From: Aestuariibaculum sediminum
GTDB lineage: Bacteria; Bacteroidota; Bacteroidia; Flavobacteriales; Flavobacteriaceae
DNA length: 64,000 nucleotides
Direction: 5' to 3'
Assembly: GCF_014596945.1 (NCBI RefSeq)
Contig: NZ_JACVXB010000001.1
Coordinates: 680,314-744,313 of the forward strand
The notes below the pieces were generated by a model, which saw nothing but the letters and a program-made list of their open reading frames with translations, did no database searches and was not told the DNA's origin. The position numbers and the translations under genes are program-made. Of the stretch, positions 28,056 through 37,616 are shown one piece after another. Each line of letters starts with the position of its first letter. Position 1 is the stretch's first letter.

Positions 28056-29954
28056 ATGAGTGATGCTTTAAAACACGAATGTGGTATAGCCATGATTAGG
28101 TTACTAAAACCACTAGAGTACTACAAAGAAAAATACGGAAGTGCATTTTACGGCGTGAACAAAATGTACCTAATGATGGAAAAACAGCACAATCGTGGTC
28201 AAGATGGTGCAGGTTTTGCTAGTATTAAGTTAAACATGAAGCCTGGCGAACGCTACATAAGCCGTGTGCGCTCTATTGCACAACAACCTATTCAGGATAT
28301 TTTTGCACAAATTAACGATCGCATAAATACAGAGCTTACAGCACATCCCGAATACGCTAACGATGTTGAAGCACAGAAAAAAAACATTCCATATATAGGT
28401 GAAGTTTTATTAGGGCACGTTCGTTACGGAACCTTTGGGAAAAACAGCGTGGAAAGCGTACACCCATTTTTAAGACAAAACAACTGGATGCACCGAAACT
28501 TAATTATGGCGGGTAACTTTAACATGACCAACGTTAAAGAATTATTCGGAAATTTAATTGAGTTAGGACAGCACCCGAAAGAATATACCGACACCATTAC
28601 TATCATGGAAAAAATCGGTCATTTTTTAGATGATGCCGTTGCTAAAGTATATAAAGACCTTAAAAAAGAAGGCTACAATAAACGAGATGCTTCACCTAAA
28701 ATCGCCGAAAGATTAAAAGTTGGCAAAATTTTAAAACGTGCTGCAAAAAACTGGGATGGTGGTTATGCTATGGCTGGTCTTATAGGTCATGGCGATGCAT
28801 TTGTATTACGTGACCCAGCTGGCATTCGTCCCGCGTATTATTACCAAGACGACGAAGTTGTTGTAATCGCTTCAGAGCGTCCGGTAATTCAAACGGTATT
28901 CAATGTTAAGTTTGATGACGTACAAGAGTTAGATCCAGGAAAAGCAATCATTATAAAAAAATCTGGAGAAGTACGTTTTAAACAAATTTTACAACCACTA
29001 GAAAGAAAATCTTGTTCTTTTGAACGTATTTATTTCTCTAGAGGAAGTGATGCCGAAATTTATCAAGAACGTAAAATGTTAGGTAATTTGGTTATGCCTA
29101 AGGTTTTAGAAGCCATTAATTACGACACGAAAAACACAGTATTTTCGTTTATTCCTAATACTGCTGAGACTTCGTTTTATGGGATGGTAGACTCTGCTGA
29201 TCTTTATCTAAACGAAAGAAAAACAGCCGCTATATTAGAAGGACAACATTCCTTATCTTCCGAAAAAATTAAAGAAATTTTATCTGAACATATTCGTGTT
29301 GAAAAAATAGCCATTAAGGACGCCAAATTAAGAACTTTTATAACAGAAGACAGTAGTCGTGACGATTTGGTAGCTCATGTTTACGATATAACCTACGGAG
29401 TTATTAAACCTGAAGACAATCTAGTTATTATTGATGACAGTATTGTTCGTGGTACCACTTTAAAGAAAAGCATTTTACGAATGTTAGACCGATTAGGGCC
29501 TAAACGTATAGTTGTAGTGTCATCTGCACCGCAAATTCGTTATCCAGACTGTTACGGCATAGATATGGCTAATCTAGAAAGTTTAATTGCATTTAGAGCA
29601 GCTTTAGAGTTACACAAAGAGAATGGTACTTATAGTATTGTTGAAGAAGTTTATAATAAATGTATTGAACAAACGGAGTTAGCCGATAAATATGTTCAGA
29701 ATTTTGTAAAAGAAATTTACGATCCATTTACCGATGAACAAATTTCAGATAAAATCGCTGAATTATTAAGTCCGGAAGGTATTAATGCAGAAGTAAAAAT
29801 AATTTTCCAACCAGTAGAAAATCTGCATAAAGCCTGTCCAACAAACTTAGGCGACTGGTATTTTACAGGTGATTATCCTACGGTTGGAGGTAACCGCGTT
29901 GTAAATAGAGCGTTTATTAACTTTTACGAAGGCAACAAAGAAAGAGCTTACTAA
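28056..29954 (+). CDS. purF: Amidophosphoribosyltransferase (PurF-type)
   Basis: A 632-residue protein with a class II glutaminase domain whose nucleophile would be the Cys of HECGIAMIR near residue 9, so a short propeptide must be removed. The QHNRGQDGAGFAS and VLLGHVRYGTFG motifs follow. The phosphoribosyltransferase domain has VIIDDSIVRGTTLKKS (PRPP loop) and SSAPQIRYPDCYGIDM. It catalyses the first step of purine synthesis. It is longer than E. coli PurF (about 505 residues), with extra sequence near residues 90-120 and at the C-terminus, as is usual in Bacteroidota. Confidence 0.93.
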   Translation: MSDALKHECGIAMIRLLKPLEYYKEKYGSAFYGVNKMYLMMEKQHNRGQDGAGFASIKLNMKPGERYISRVRSIAQQPIQDIFAQINDRINTELTAHPEYANDVEAQKKNIPYIGEVLLGHVRYGTFGKNSVESVHPFLRQNNWMHRNLIMAGNFNMTNVKELFGNLIELGQHPKEYTDTITIMEKIGHFLDDAVAKVYKDLKKEGYNKRDASPKIAERLKVGKILKRAAKNWDGGYAMAGLIGHGDAFVLRDPAGIRPAYYYQDDEVVVIASERPVIQTVFNVKFDDVQELDPGKAIIIKKSGEVRFKQILQPLERKSCSFERIYFSRGSDAEIYQERKMLGNLVMPKVLEAINYDTKNTVFSFIPNTAETSFYGMVDSADLYLNERKTAAILEGQHSLSSEKIKEILSEHIRVEKIAIKDAKLRTFITEDSSRDDLVAHVYDITYGVIKPEDNLVIIDDSIVRGTTLKKSILRMLDRLGPKRIVVVSSAPQIRYPDCYGIDMANLESLIAFRAALELHKENGTYSIVEEVYNKCIEQTELADKYVQNFVKEIYDPFTDEQISDKIAELLSPEGINAEVKIIFQPVENLHKACPTNLGDWYFTGDYPTVGGNRVVNRAFINFYEGNKERAY

Positions 29955-30078
29955 TTAAAAACTAGTCAATTAAAACTAGGTTTTATTGTAATATTTACAT
30001 TTAATCTTAAATAAATTGCATTTTAACTATAAAAAATGCACTTAATCTAATAAATGTAAATTTTATTTAAAATACATA

Positions 30079-30163
30079 TACATTCGTTCTACCATAACAT
30101 AAGTAGGTTAAGTTCATGGTAGATTTGGGGCAAAAAAAGGTGAACGTAAGTTCGCCTTTTTTT
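30079..30163 (+). ncRNA. Tandem small RNA candidate, copy 1
   Basis: TACATTCG at 30079-30086 is a near match to the -7 box (TAnnTTTG). The core starts ACCATAACATAAGTAGG at 30091; CTACCAT pairs with ATGGTAG over 7 bp, leaving a 20-nt loop. The linker ATTTGGGGCAAAA leads into the terminator GGTGAAC-gtaa-GTTCGCC with T7 ending at 30163. Expected RNA length about 74 nt. Confidence 0.7.
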
Positions 30164-30283
30164 ATACTATATACCTTTGGCATTGCATTTTATAACTTTT
30201 AGAATAAAAATCTTACCTAACTTCTTTTAAGCCAAAATTTTAACCTTTCAACCGAAATATTTTACCACAAGATTTTACTATTA

Positions 30284-30367
30284 TATCTTTGAGTCACCAT
30301 AACATAAGTAGGTTAAGTTCATGGTAGATTTGGGGCAAAAAAAGGTGAACATATGTTCACCTTTTTT
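30284..30367 (+). ncRNA. Tandem small RNA candidate, copy 2
   Basis: A perfect -7 box TATCTTTG at 30284-30291 is followed by the core from 30296, identical to copy 1 over about 45 nt. The terminator is GGTGAAC-atat-GTTCACC plus T6. The loop and the arm of the terminator differ from copy 1 yet keep pairing (GTTCGCC against GTTCACC), as expected when structure is kept. Confidence 0.75.
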
Positions 30368-30482
30368 ATTTAATATTTTGCTAATATTTTTGGTAAATAT
30401 TCGTTAAAAAACTAAAATCACCCCATTAAGCCAAGATTTTGGCAATTCAACTAATAAATTTTCTTACCCTTTCTACCAAAAT

Positions 30483-30565
30483 TATATTTGAGTTTACCAT
30501 AACATAAGTAGGTTAAGTTTATGGTAGATTTGGGGCAAAAAGGTGAACGTTAAGTTCACCTTTTT
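30483..30565 (+). ncRNA. Tandem small RNA candidate, copy 3
   Basis: A perfect -7 box TATATTTG at 30483-30490, core from 30496 with one change (AAGTTC to AAGTTT in the loop next to the ATGGTA arm), shorter A run (AAAAA) and terminator GGTGAAC-gttaa-GTTCACC plus T5. Confidence 0.75.
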
Positions 30566-30591
30566 ATTTTTATAACATTTATTAATCCGAA

Positions 30592-30623
<32 letters not shown>

Positions 30624-30628
30624 GACAT

Positions 30629-30665
30629 AAAAAAATCGATTGAATATGATTCAATCGATTTTTTT
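30629..30665. terminator. Bidirectional terminator beyond superoxide dismutase gene
   Basis: AATCGATTGAAT pairs perfectly with ATTCAATCGATT around a 3-nt loop, with an A run on the left and a T run on the right. It serves the minus-strand gene and would also stop plus-strand transcripts from the small-RNA array. Confidence 0.88.
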
Positions 30666-30691
30666 CTATATTGAATTAGTATTACAACTAA

Positions 30692-31300
30692 TTACTTAGC
30701 TTCAGCATAACGTTTTTCAACTTCATTCCAGTTTACAACATTAAAAAATGCACTAATATAATCTGGACGACGGTTCTGGTAATTTAAATAATACGCATGC
30801 TCCCAAACATCTAAACCTAAAATAGGTGTTCCTCCGCAGCCAATACCAGGCATTAACGGGTTATCTTGATTAGCCGTAGAGCAAATTTCCAACTTTCCGC
30901 CCTCATGAACACATAACCATGCCCAACCAGAACCAAAACGAGTTGCAGCAGCTTTACTGAATGCTTCAATAAAACCTTCTTTTGAACCAAATTCAGCTTC
31001 GATAGCATCTTTTAACTCTCCTGATAAGTAGCCTTTACCTTCAGGGTTCATAACAGACCAGAATAATGAGTGATTGTAAAAACCTCCTCCATTATTTCTA
31101 ACCGCTCCATTATTAATATCTAAATTTGTTAGAATATCTTCAATAGATTTTCCTTCTAAATCGGTTCCTGCAATTGCAGCATTTAAATTATTTGTATATC
31201 CTTGGTGGTGCTTAGTATGATGAATTTCCATTGTACGAGCATCAATATGAGGCTCTAAAGCATCGTAAGCATAACCTAATTCCGGTAATTCGAAAGCCAT
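30692..31300 (-). CDS. Superoxide dismutase (Fe/Mn type)
   Basis: A 202-residue cytoplasmic enzyme that converts superoxide to peroxide and oxygen. Metal ligands are His in [16 protein letters not shown], His in [13 protein letters not shown], and Asp and His in [21 protein letters not shown]. The [17 protein letters not shown] segment follows. Fe and Mn forms cannot be told apart safely by eye. On the minus strand a TAAATTTG box (31337-31344) lies 37 nt before the ATG. Confidence 0.95.
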   Translation of the reverse strand: MAFELPELGYAYDALEPHIDARTMEIHHTKHHQGYTNNLNAAIAGTDLEGKSIEDILTNLDINNGAVRNNGGGFYNHSLFWSVMNPEGKGYLSGELKDAIEAEFGSKEGFIEAFSKAAATRFGSGWAWLCVHEGGKLEICSTANQDNPLMPGIGCGGTPILGLDVWEHAYYLNYQNRRPDYISAFFNVVNWNEVEKRYAEAK

Positions 31301-31336
31301 AATTATTTTTTTTAACTATTAATAAAATTGTTTTCC

Positions 31337-31344
31337 CAAATTTA
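31337..31344 (-). promoter_or_regulatory. -7 box of the superoxide dismutase gene
   Basis: On the minus strand it reads TAAATTTG, a perfect TAnnTTTG match. Confidence 0.5.
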
Positions 31345-31428
31345 CATATAAATGACATCAATAAAAAATAATAAATCTTTATCCTTTCATTGATTGTTTC
31401 TATCTTGTTTTAAATTTCGAAAATTATA

Positions 31429-34400
31429 ATGCAAACGCCTCCATTTACAATATATAATGCTTCGGCAGGAAGTGGTAAAACCTTCACGCTGGTTAAAGAG
31501 TATTTAAAGATCATTTTCAAATCAAACAGTTTAGAACAGTTTAAACGCATTTTGGCCATAACCTTTACAAATAAAGCTGTAGCTGAAATGAAAGAGCGTA
31601 TCATTGTCGTTTTAAAGGAATTTTCTAATCCAGACATAATAGAGCGCCCTAATACGATGTTCGAATTGATTTGCGAAGATTTAAGCATGCAACCTCAGGA
31701 ACTTCATTTAAAATCATCAAACCTTTTAAATACGATTATTCACAATTATGCTGCGTTCGATATTTCGACAATTGATGGATTTACACATAAAATAATACGA
31801 ACTTTTGCTTACGATTTAAAACTTCCCTTAAATTTTGAAGTTGAGCTCGACCAAGAATCATTACTAAATCAAGCAGTAGATAGTCTTATTGCAAAAGCAG
31901 GAAGCGACAAAGCTTTAACAAAGATTCTAGTAGAATTTGCACTGGAAAAAGCAGACGACGATAAAAGTTTCGACATTGCTTTCGATTTTAATAAAATCGC
32001 TAAACTATTGGTAAACGAAAACGACATACCTTATATAGAACGTTTAAAAACGAAAACTTTATCGGATTTTAGCTCATTAAAAAAACAATTAAGAGGGGAA
32101 ATGGCCACCACCAAAGAAGCCATTACAGAAACTGCAAACGCCGTATTAAATTTAATCTCTGAAAGTGGCTTGGAATTTGAAAATTTCACAAGAGAAACAT
32201 TACCTAATCACTTTAAAAAAGCCGCTAAACTAGAATTAGATACCCTTTACAATAATAAACTTGAAGAGAATATTACCGAACGTAAAGGCATTTACAACAA
32301 ATCGCTCGACGAAAATATTGCAGCAAGTATTGATGCTATTTTGCCAGAAGTTGAACTGTTTTACAAAATCATTAAAAAACACGTTTATCATTTAAAATTT
32401 ATACAAGCATTCTATAAAAATGTAACACCTTTATCGGTGTTAAATGCAATAAATAAAGAACTTAATGCATTAAAACTAGAACAAAATAAAATGCTAATTT
32501 CTGAGTTCAATACTATTATTAGCAAAGAAATTAGCAACCAACCAACGCCTTTTATTTACGAACGCATTGGCGAAAAATTCAATCATTATTTCATAGACGA
32601 ATTTCAGGACACTTCTAAAATGCAATGGGAAAACCTCATTCCATTACTCGACAATTCTTTATCCGCAAATAAAGGTACTGCCATGTTAGTAGGCGATGCC
32701 AAACAAGCCATTTACCGATGGCGTGGTGGTGAGGCCGAACAATTTATCGATTTGTTTCACGATAAAAATCCGTTTCACGTTGAAAAATCGCTTAAAAATC
32801 TTCCGGCAAACTATAGAAGTTTTAAGGAAATAGTAAATTTCAACAACCAATTTTTCAGTTATTTATCTCAAGACGTTTTTAGTAACAATATTTATAAAAA
32901 CCTATATGAGCAATCGCATCAAAACCTGAGTAAAACCCAAGATGGATATGTTCAATTATCGTTCTTAGACATTCATAAAAATGATGATAGAGATGACTTA
33001 TTTTGTGCTGAAGTCTTGCAAACGATTCATCGTTGTTTAGAAAACAATTATAAGTTAGAAGATATTTGCGTCTTGGTTCGCAAAAAACGTGAGGGTATTG
33101 CCGTTGCCAACTATATGAGTCAATTCAACATTCCTATTATTTCTTCAGAAACGTTATTAATAAACAATGCTCCTGAAGTTATTTTTTTAAATAATCTGCT
33201 CAAATTATTAATTCAACCTAAAAACATTGAAGTTAAAATATCGGTATTAAACTATTTAGCAGAAAAATTTAAGCTGGAAGATAAACATGCCTTTTTTATA
33301 GATTTAATGCCATTAGAATTGCCCGAGCTATTTAAAAGTCTTGAAAACTATCGCATATTTATTAATCATGAACAGTTGCTTCAATTGCCACTTTATGACC
33401 TCACAGAAACTTTGGTTAGATGTTTCCATTTAGTAGAATCTTCTAATGCGTATATTCAATTCTATTTAGATATAATACTAGATTTTTCACAAAAAAAAGG
33501 TTCGGATATCGCAGGGTTTTTAGAGTATTTTGAGGCAAAAAAAGACAACTTAAGTATTGTATCTCCAAAAGGACAGGACGCCGTTCAGATTATGACCATA
33601 CACAAATCGAAAGGCCTCGAGTTTCCCGTCGTTATTTTTCCCTTTGCCGATTTAGATATTTACAAAGAAGTTGAGCCTAAAGAATGGTTTCCATTAGATA
33701 AAGATAGTTACCACGGCTTCCCTACAACATTACTAAACTTTAATAAAGATTTTGAACATTACGGTGATACTGGTATAAACATTTTTACGAGCCATAGATC
33801 CAAACAAGAACTAGATAATATTAATATTTTATATGTAGCGTTAACGCGGCCTGTTGAGCAGCTTTATATCATATCAACTAAAGATATTAATGCAAAAGGC
33901 GAGGTGAACACCAACCGATTTTCAGGACTTTTTATTCATTTTTTACAATATACAGGAGCTTGGAGTAGCAACCAGAGCACATATAGTTTTGGTTCACCCT
34001 TTAAACAAATAGAAAGTTCCAAAGCGTTACCAAATACACAAACTTACGAGGAGTTCATATCTACATCTAAAGAGGCGCATAACATTAAGGTAGTCACTAA
34101 ATCTGGAATGCTGTGGGACACTAACCAGGAAGAAGCCATTGAGAAAGGAAATCTTATTCATAACATAATGGCAAAAATTATAACAGCCGATAATGTCAGT
34201 GATGCCGTAAATGAATTCTTAAATAATGGTACAATTAATGAGCAACAGGCTAAAAAATTAAATAAAATAATACTTAGTATTGTTAATCACCCCACTTTAC
34301 AAAAATATTATGCCAATAACTTAAAAGTTTTTAATGAACGTGATATACTATCTAAAAGCGGTATTATTCTACGACCCGACCGATTAGTGTTTCTTTCTGA

Positions 34401-34560
34401 CAATGAAGCTGTAATTATAGATTACAAGACTGGTATTGAAGACAAAAAACATACCCAACAATTACAAAGTTATGAAGATGTGTTAAATGAAATGAACATT
34501 TTTGTAGTGCAAAAAATACTGGTTTACACTGATAATCAAATCATTACAAAAATAGTGTAA
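31429..34560 (+). CDS. UvrD/AddA-like helicase-nuclease
   Basis: A 1043-residue superfamily 1 helicase with a C-terminal RecB-type nuclease domain. Walker A is NASAGSGKTFTL near residue 10, Walker B FIDEFQDTSKMQ near 390, then GDAKQAIYRWRGGEAEQF, TIHKSKGLEFPVVIFP and YVALTRPVEQLYI. The nuclease part has RPDRLVFLSDNEAVIIDYKTG near the end, which supplies the PD-(D/E)xK residues. This architecture is that of AddA, which with AddB processes double-strand breaks for recombination. The AddB-like partner lies 3 kb downstream on the same strand, beyond two ompA genes. Confidence 0.9.
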   Translation: MQTPPFTIYNASAGSGKTFTLVKEYLKIIFKSNSLEQFKRILAITFTNKAVAEMKERIIVVLKEFSNPDIIERPNTMFELICEDLSMQPQELHLKSSNLLNTIIHNYAAFDISTIDGFTHKIIRTFAYDLKLPLNFEVELDQESLLNQAVDSLIAKAGSDKALTKILVEFALEKADDDKSFDIAFDFNKIAKLLVNENDIPYIERLKTKTLSDFSSLKKQLRGEMATTKEAITETANAVLNLISESGLEFENFTRETLPNHFKKAAKLELDTLYNNKLEENITERKGIYNKSLDENIAASIDAILPEVELFYKIIKKHVYHLKFIQAFYKNVTPLSVLNAINKELNALKLEQNKMLISEFNTIISKEISNQPTPFIYERIGEKFNHYFIDEFQDTSKMQWENLIPLLDNSLSANKGTAMLVGDAKQAIYRWRGGEAEQFIDLFHDKNPFHVEKSLKNLPANYRSFKEIVNFNNQFFSYLSQDVFSNNIYKNLYEQSHQNLSKTQDGYVQLSFLDIHKNDDRDDLFCAEVLQTIHRCLENNYKLEDICVLVRKKREGIAVANYMSQFNIPIISSETLLINNAPEVIFLNNLLKLLIQPKNIEVKISVLNYLAEKFKLEDKHAFFIDLMPLELPELFKSLENYRIFINHEQLLQLPLYDLTETLVRCFHLVESSNAYIQFYLDIILDFSQKKGSDIAGFLEYFEAKKDNLSIVSPKGQDAVQIMTIHKSKGLEFPVVIFPFADLDIYKEVEPKEWFPLDKDSYHGFPTTLLNFNKDFEHYGDTGINIFTSHRSKQELDNINILYVALTRPVEQLYIISTKDINAKGEVNTNRFSGLFIHFLQYTGAWSSNQSTYSFGSPFKQIESSKALPNTQTYEEFISTSKEAHNIKVVTKSGMLWDTNQEEAIEKGNLIHNIMAKIITADNVSDAVNEFLNNGTINEQQAKKLNKIILSIVNHPTLQKYYANNLKVFNERDILSKSGIILRPDRLVFLSDNEAVIIDYKTGIEDKKHTQQLQSYEDVLNEMNIFVVQKILVYTDNQIITKIV

Positions 34561-34634
34561 TTTACTTACAAAAAATAACCAAATTTACACTTTATGTGTT
34601 TTATATGCACTTCATCGAAAAAATTTAATTCATC

Positions 34635-34664
34635 TTTAAGAAACCTCATAAAGCTTTAAATTTG
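34635..34664 (+). promoter_or_regulatory. Promoter of first ompA gene
   Basis: TTTA at 34635-34638, an 18-nt spacer and TAAATTTG at 34657-34664; 36 nt before the ATG. Confidence 0.6.
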
Positions 34665-34699
34665 CCAGCTTAAAAAATTGTTTCAAACAAATCTAACAC

Positions 34700-36016
34700 A
34701 TGAAAAAAATTATTTTTATTCTGGCTTTAGCTATTGTAGGAATTAGCAACCTACATGCACAAGATGCTAATAACCCTTGGTTAATAGGTATAGGTGTAAA
34801 CGCTGTAGATACTTACCCAACAAACGTTGGCGATTCAAACTTCCCAGGACAAAGCTGGTGGACTGATGAGTACTTTAACGCTACTGACCACTGGAACATG
34901 GTTCCTTACCCTTCTTCTTTAACGGTTTCTCGTTATTTAGGAGGAAACTTCTCTTTTGGAATTTTTGGTTCTTACAACAAAATTTCTAAAGTTGGTGATG
35001 CTTCAACTTACCTAGGGAAACAAATCGATGACTTCTCATACATCGGTGCAGATGGTTTCTTTAAATATAGTTTTGCAAAAGCCATTAACTCTGAAAGTTT
35101 CGAGCCTTTCTTGAAGATTGGTGGAGGATACTCTTGGATTGATAAAATTGGTGCTGGTACAATTAATGGAGGTGCTGGTTTTAACTGGTGGTTTACCAAA
35201 AAGAAAAATGTTGCTTTAAATGTACAATCTACTTACAAACACGCATTCGAAGATTACTTAATTCCTCATTTCCAACACAATGTAGGTATTGCTTATAAGT
35301 TTGGTTCAAAAGATACCGACAAAGATGGTATTAAAGACCATGAAGATGCTTGTCCTGAAGTTGCTGGTTTACCTGAGTTTAATGGTTGTCCTGATTCTGA
35401 CAACGACGGTGTACAAGATTCTGAAGATGAATGTCCTGAAGTTGCTGGATTAAAAGAATTTAACGGTTGTCCTGATTCTGATGGTGATGGTGTAGCCGAT
35501 AAAGATGATAGATGTCCTGACGCTGCTGGCCCTAAAGCATTAAACGGATGTCCTGATACTGACGGCGATGGTGTTGCTGATATCGACGATAAATGTCCAA
35601 ACGAAAAAGGAACTGCTGCTAATAACGGTTGTCCAGAAGTTGTTGAGGATAACACTCAAGAATTAATCGATGCTCTTGCAAAAACTATATTCTTTGATTT
35701 CGATAGCGCTAAATTAACGCCAGATAATCAAATTACTTTAAACAAAATAGCAGATTTAATTGAAAGTACAGATAAAACCTACAATTTAACTATTGAAGGA
35801 TATGCCGATAATATTGGTCCTAAATCATACAACCAAAAATTATCTGAAAAACGTGCTCAAGCTGTTGCCGATTACTTAACAAGTACAGGCGTAGCCCCTG
35901 CTAATGTTTCAACTGTTGGTTTTGGTGAAGATAAACCGCTAGCCGACAATAAAACTAAAGAAGGTAGAGCTGAAAATAGAAGAAGTGAGATAAAAATCAA
36001 GCTTATTTCTAAATAA
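34700..36016 (+). CDS. OmpA family protein with thrombospondin type 3 repeats (copy 1)
   Basis: A 438-residue outer-membrane protein. A signal peptide (IIFILALAIVGISNLHAQ) precedes an eight-stranded-type barrel of about 175 residues, then four to five calcium-binding thrombospondin type 3 repeats (DxDxDGxxDxxDxCP, each ending FNGCPDS or similar) at residues 205-305, and an OmpA C-terminal domain (TIFFDFDSAKLTPDN..., EGYADNIGPKSYNQKLSEKRA) that grips peptidoglycan. It has its own promoter and terminator. Its downstream neighbour is a paralogue. Confidence 0.95.
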   Translation: MKKIIFILALAIVGISNLHAQDANNPWLIGIGVNAVDTYPTNVGDSNFPGQSWWTDEYFNATDHWNMVPYPSSLTVSRYLGGNFSFGIFGSYNKISKVGDASTYLGKQIDDFSYIGADGFFKYSFAKAINSESFEPFLKIGGGYSWIDKIGAGTINGGAGFNWWFTKKKNVALNVQSTYKHAFEDYLIPHFQHNVGIAYKFGSKDTDKDGIKDHEDACPEVAGLPEFNGCPDSDNDGVQDSEDECPEVAGLKEFNGCPDSDGDGVADKDDRCPDAAGPKALNGCPDTDGDGVADIDDKCPNEKGTAANNGCPEVVEDNTQELIDALAKTIFFDFDSAKLTPDNQITLNKIADLIESTDKTYNLTIEGYADNIGPKSYNQKLSEKRAQAVADYLTSTGVAPANVSTVGFGEDKPLADNKTKEGRAENRRSEIKIKLISK

Positions 36017-36036
36017 ACAAAGCAATATATTTTAAT

Positions 36037-36065
36037 AAAAGCCTCATTATGTGAGGCTTTTTTTA
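36037..36065 (+). terminator. Terminator after first ompA gene
   Basis: AAAAGCCTCA pairs with TGAGGCTTTT around a 5-nt loop, with a T run. Confidence 0.88.
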
Positions 36066-36075
36066 TTATATTTAT

Positions 36076-36106
36076 TTTGTTAATAAATTTTTACAACTTA
36101 AATTTG
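36076..36106 (+). promoter_or_regulatory. Promoter of second ompA gene
   Basis: TTTG at 36076-36079, 19-nt spacer, TAAATTTG at 36099-36106: an ideal Bacteroidota housekeeping promoter. Confidence 0.75.
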
Positions 36107-36141
36107 TTTACGATTAACACTTAAAAATTAAACTTTTGAAT

Positions 36142-37533
36142 ATGAAAAATCTTAGCAGATTATTGTTCGCTATGTTGCTAGTTTTAGGCTACAACAGCAT
36201 GAACGCACAAGACAAAAACAATCCTTGGCAAATTAGTATTGGAGTAAATGCCGTTGACGCATACCCATCTGGTGATGGTATTGTGGGCAGTTCCCAATTC
36301 GGTGAAACGATCTTCGATGAGTATTTTAACGTAGACGATCACTGGAACATTTTACCATCATTATCTACAATCTCCGTTTCAAAATACGTAGGAGGTGGTT
36401 TCTCTTTTGGAGTTACTGGTTCTTTAAATAAAATAGAAAAATGGGGTGATGTTCCTGGGTCTGATCCAGAAGAAGTTAACGAAGTTAGCGATTTATCTTA
36501 CTACGGCGTTGATGGTACAATTAAGTACAACTTCCTTCAAGGAACGACTATCGACCCATTTCTTGGTGTAGGTGGTGGTTACACATGGATAGACGAAATT
36601 GGCGCAGGTACCTTAAACGGTACTTTAGGTTTTAACCTTTGGTTTAGCGAAAATATCGGTTTAACACTTCAATCTACTTATAAGCACGCTTTCGAAGACT
36701 ATTTACAAACACACTTCCAACATAGTGCTGGTATCTCTATCAAATTTGGTGGAGCCGATAGTGATGGTGACGGTGTTTACGATAAGGATGATGCTTGTCC
36801 TGAAGTTGCTGGTTTAGAAGAATTCAATGGTTGTCCTGATACTGATGGCGATGGCATCGAAGACAGTAAAGACGATTGTCCTAATGAGGCTGGTCCTGCT
36901 GAATTCAATGGTTGTCCAGATACTGATGGTGATGGTATTGTTGACAAAGATGATAAATGTCCTACAGTAGCTGGTTTAAAATCGTTAAACGGTTGTCCTG
37001 ATGCCGATGGTGACGGTGTTACCGATGGTGAAGACAAATGTCCTAACGAAGCTGGTCCTGCATCTAACAACGGTTGTCCTTACGCTGATGCTGATGGTGA
37101 CGGTGTATTAGATAAAGATGATTTATGTCCGGACAAAGTAGGTACTGTTGCTAACAACGGATGTCCTGAAGTAACTGAGGCTGTTCAAAAAGCGCTTAAC
37201 GATTACGCTAAAACAATCTTATTCGATACAGGTAAATCTACTATTAAAGCACAATCTGCTCAAGTATTAGATGATATCGTAGCAATATTAAAAGAATACC
37301 CGAATGCTAAATTTACAGTTGAAGGTCATACAGATAGCGTTGGTAGCGAATCATTAAACCAAAAATTATCGGATGCCAGAGCACTTTCTGTAAAAGATTA
37401 TTTAGTTAATAATGGCGTAGACGAATTCAGACTTTCTGCTGAAGGTTTTGGTGAGTCTAAACCAATCGACACCAACTCTACAAGAGAAGGTAGAGCCAAC
37501 AACAGACGTGTTGAAATTAACTTAGTGAAATAA
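36142..37533 (+). CDS. OmpA family protein with thrombospondin type 3 repeats (copy 2)
   Basis: A 463-residue paralogue of the preceding protein: signal peptide ending MNAQ, barrel with the same [10 protein letters not shown] and [13 protein letters not shown] landmarks, five to six thrombospondin type 3 repeats (residues about 205-345) and an OmpA C-terminal peptidoglycan-binding domain ([12 protein letters not shown]..., [22 protein letters not shown]). A TTG two codons upstream could be read as a start, but the ATG at 36142 leads straight into the signal peptide and was chosen. The calcium-binding repeat number is one higher than in copy 1. Confidence 0.95.
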   Translation: MKNLSRLLFAMLLVLGYNSMNAQDKNNPWQISIGVNAVDAYPSGDGIVGSSQFGETIFDEYFNVDDHWNILPSLSTISVSKYVGGGFSFGVTGSLNKIEKWGDVPGSDPEEVNEVSDLSYYGVDGTIKYNFLQGTTIDPFLGVGGGYTWIDEIGAGTLNGTLGFNLWFSENIGLTLQSTYKHAFEDYLQTHFQHSAGISIKFGGADSDGDGVYDKDDACPEVAGLEEFNGCPDTDGDGIEDSKDDCPNEAGPAEFNGCPDTDGDGIVDKDDKCPTVAGLKSLNGCPDADGDGVTDGEDKCPNEAGPASNNGCPYADADGDGVLDKDDLCPDKVGTVANNGCPEVTEAVQKALNDYAKTILFDTGKSTIKAQSAQVLDDIVAILKEYPNAKFTVEGHTDSVGSESLNQKLSDARALSVKDYLVNNGVDEFRLSAEGFGESKPIDTNSTREGRANNRRVEINLVK

Positions 37534-37573
37534 ATAGAAAACTAGAACTTAGATTTCAATAAATAAGTTTTGC

Positions 37574-37605
37574 AAAAAACGCTTCGGATATCCGAAGCGT
37601 TTTTT
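37574..37605 (+). terminator. Terminator after second ompA gene
   Basis: A 16-bp near-perfect palindrome (AAAAAACGCTTCGGAT against its complement) ending in six Ts, 12 bp before the next ATG. Confidence 0.88.
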
Positions 37606-37616
37606 ATTTTTATCCT

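Noticed and set aside
30090-30540. Three equal-spaced repeats as a CRISPR array.
   Set aside because: Spacers would be about 150 bp, contain promoters and terminators, and no cas gene is near.
30112-30575. ATG in each small-RNA copy begins MVDLGQK, suggesting a family of short peptides.
   Set aside because: The three frames diverge completely after seven residues, run through the terminators, and copy 3 is frame-shifted by its shorter A run. Conservation is at RNA level, not protein level.
35293-37070. Antisense reading frames of about 100 residues opposite the ompA genes.
   Set aside because: They mirror the repetitive calcium-binding repeats, show Ser/Pro/Gly-rich low complexity and have no start context.
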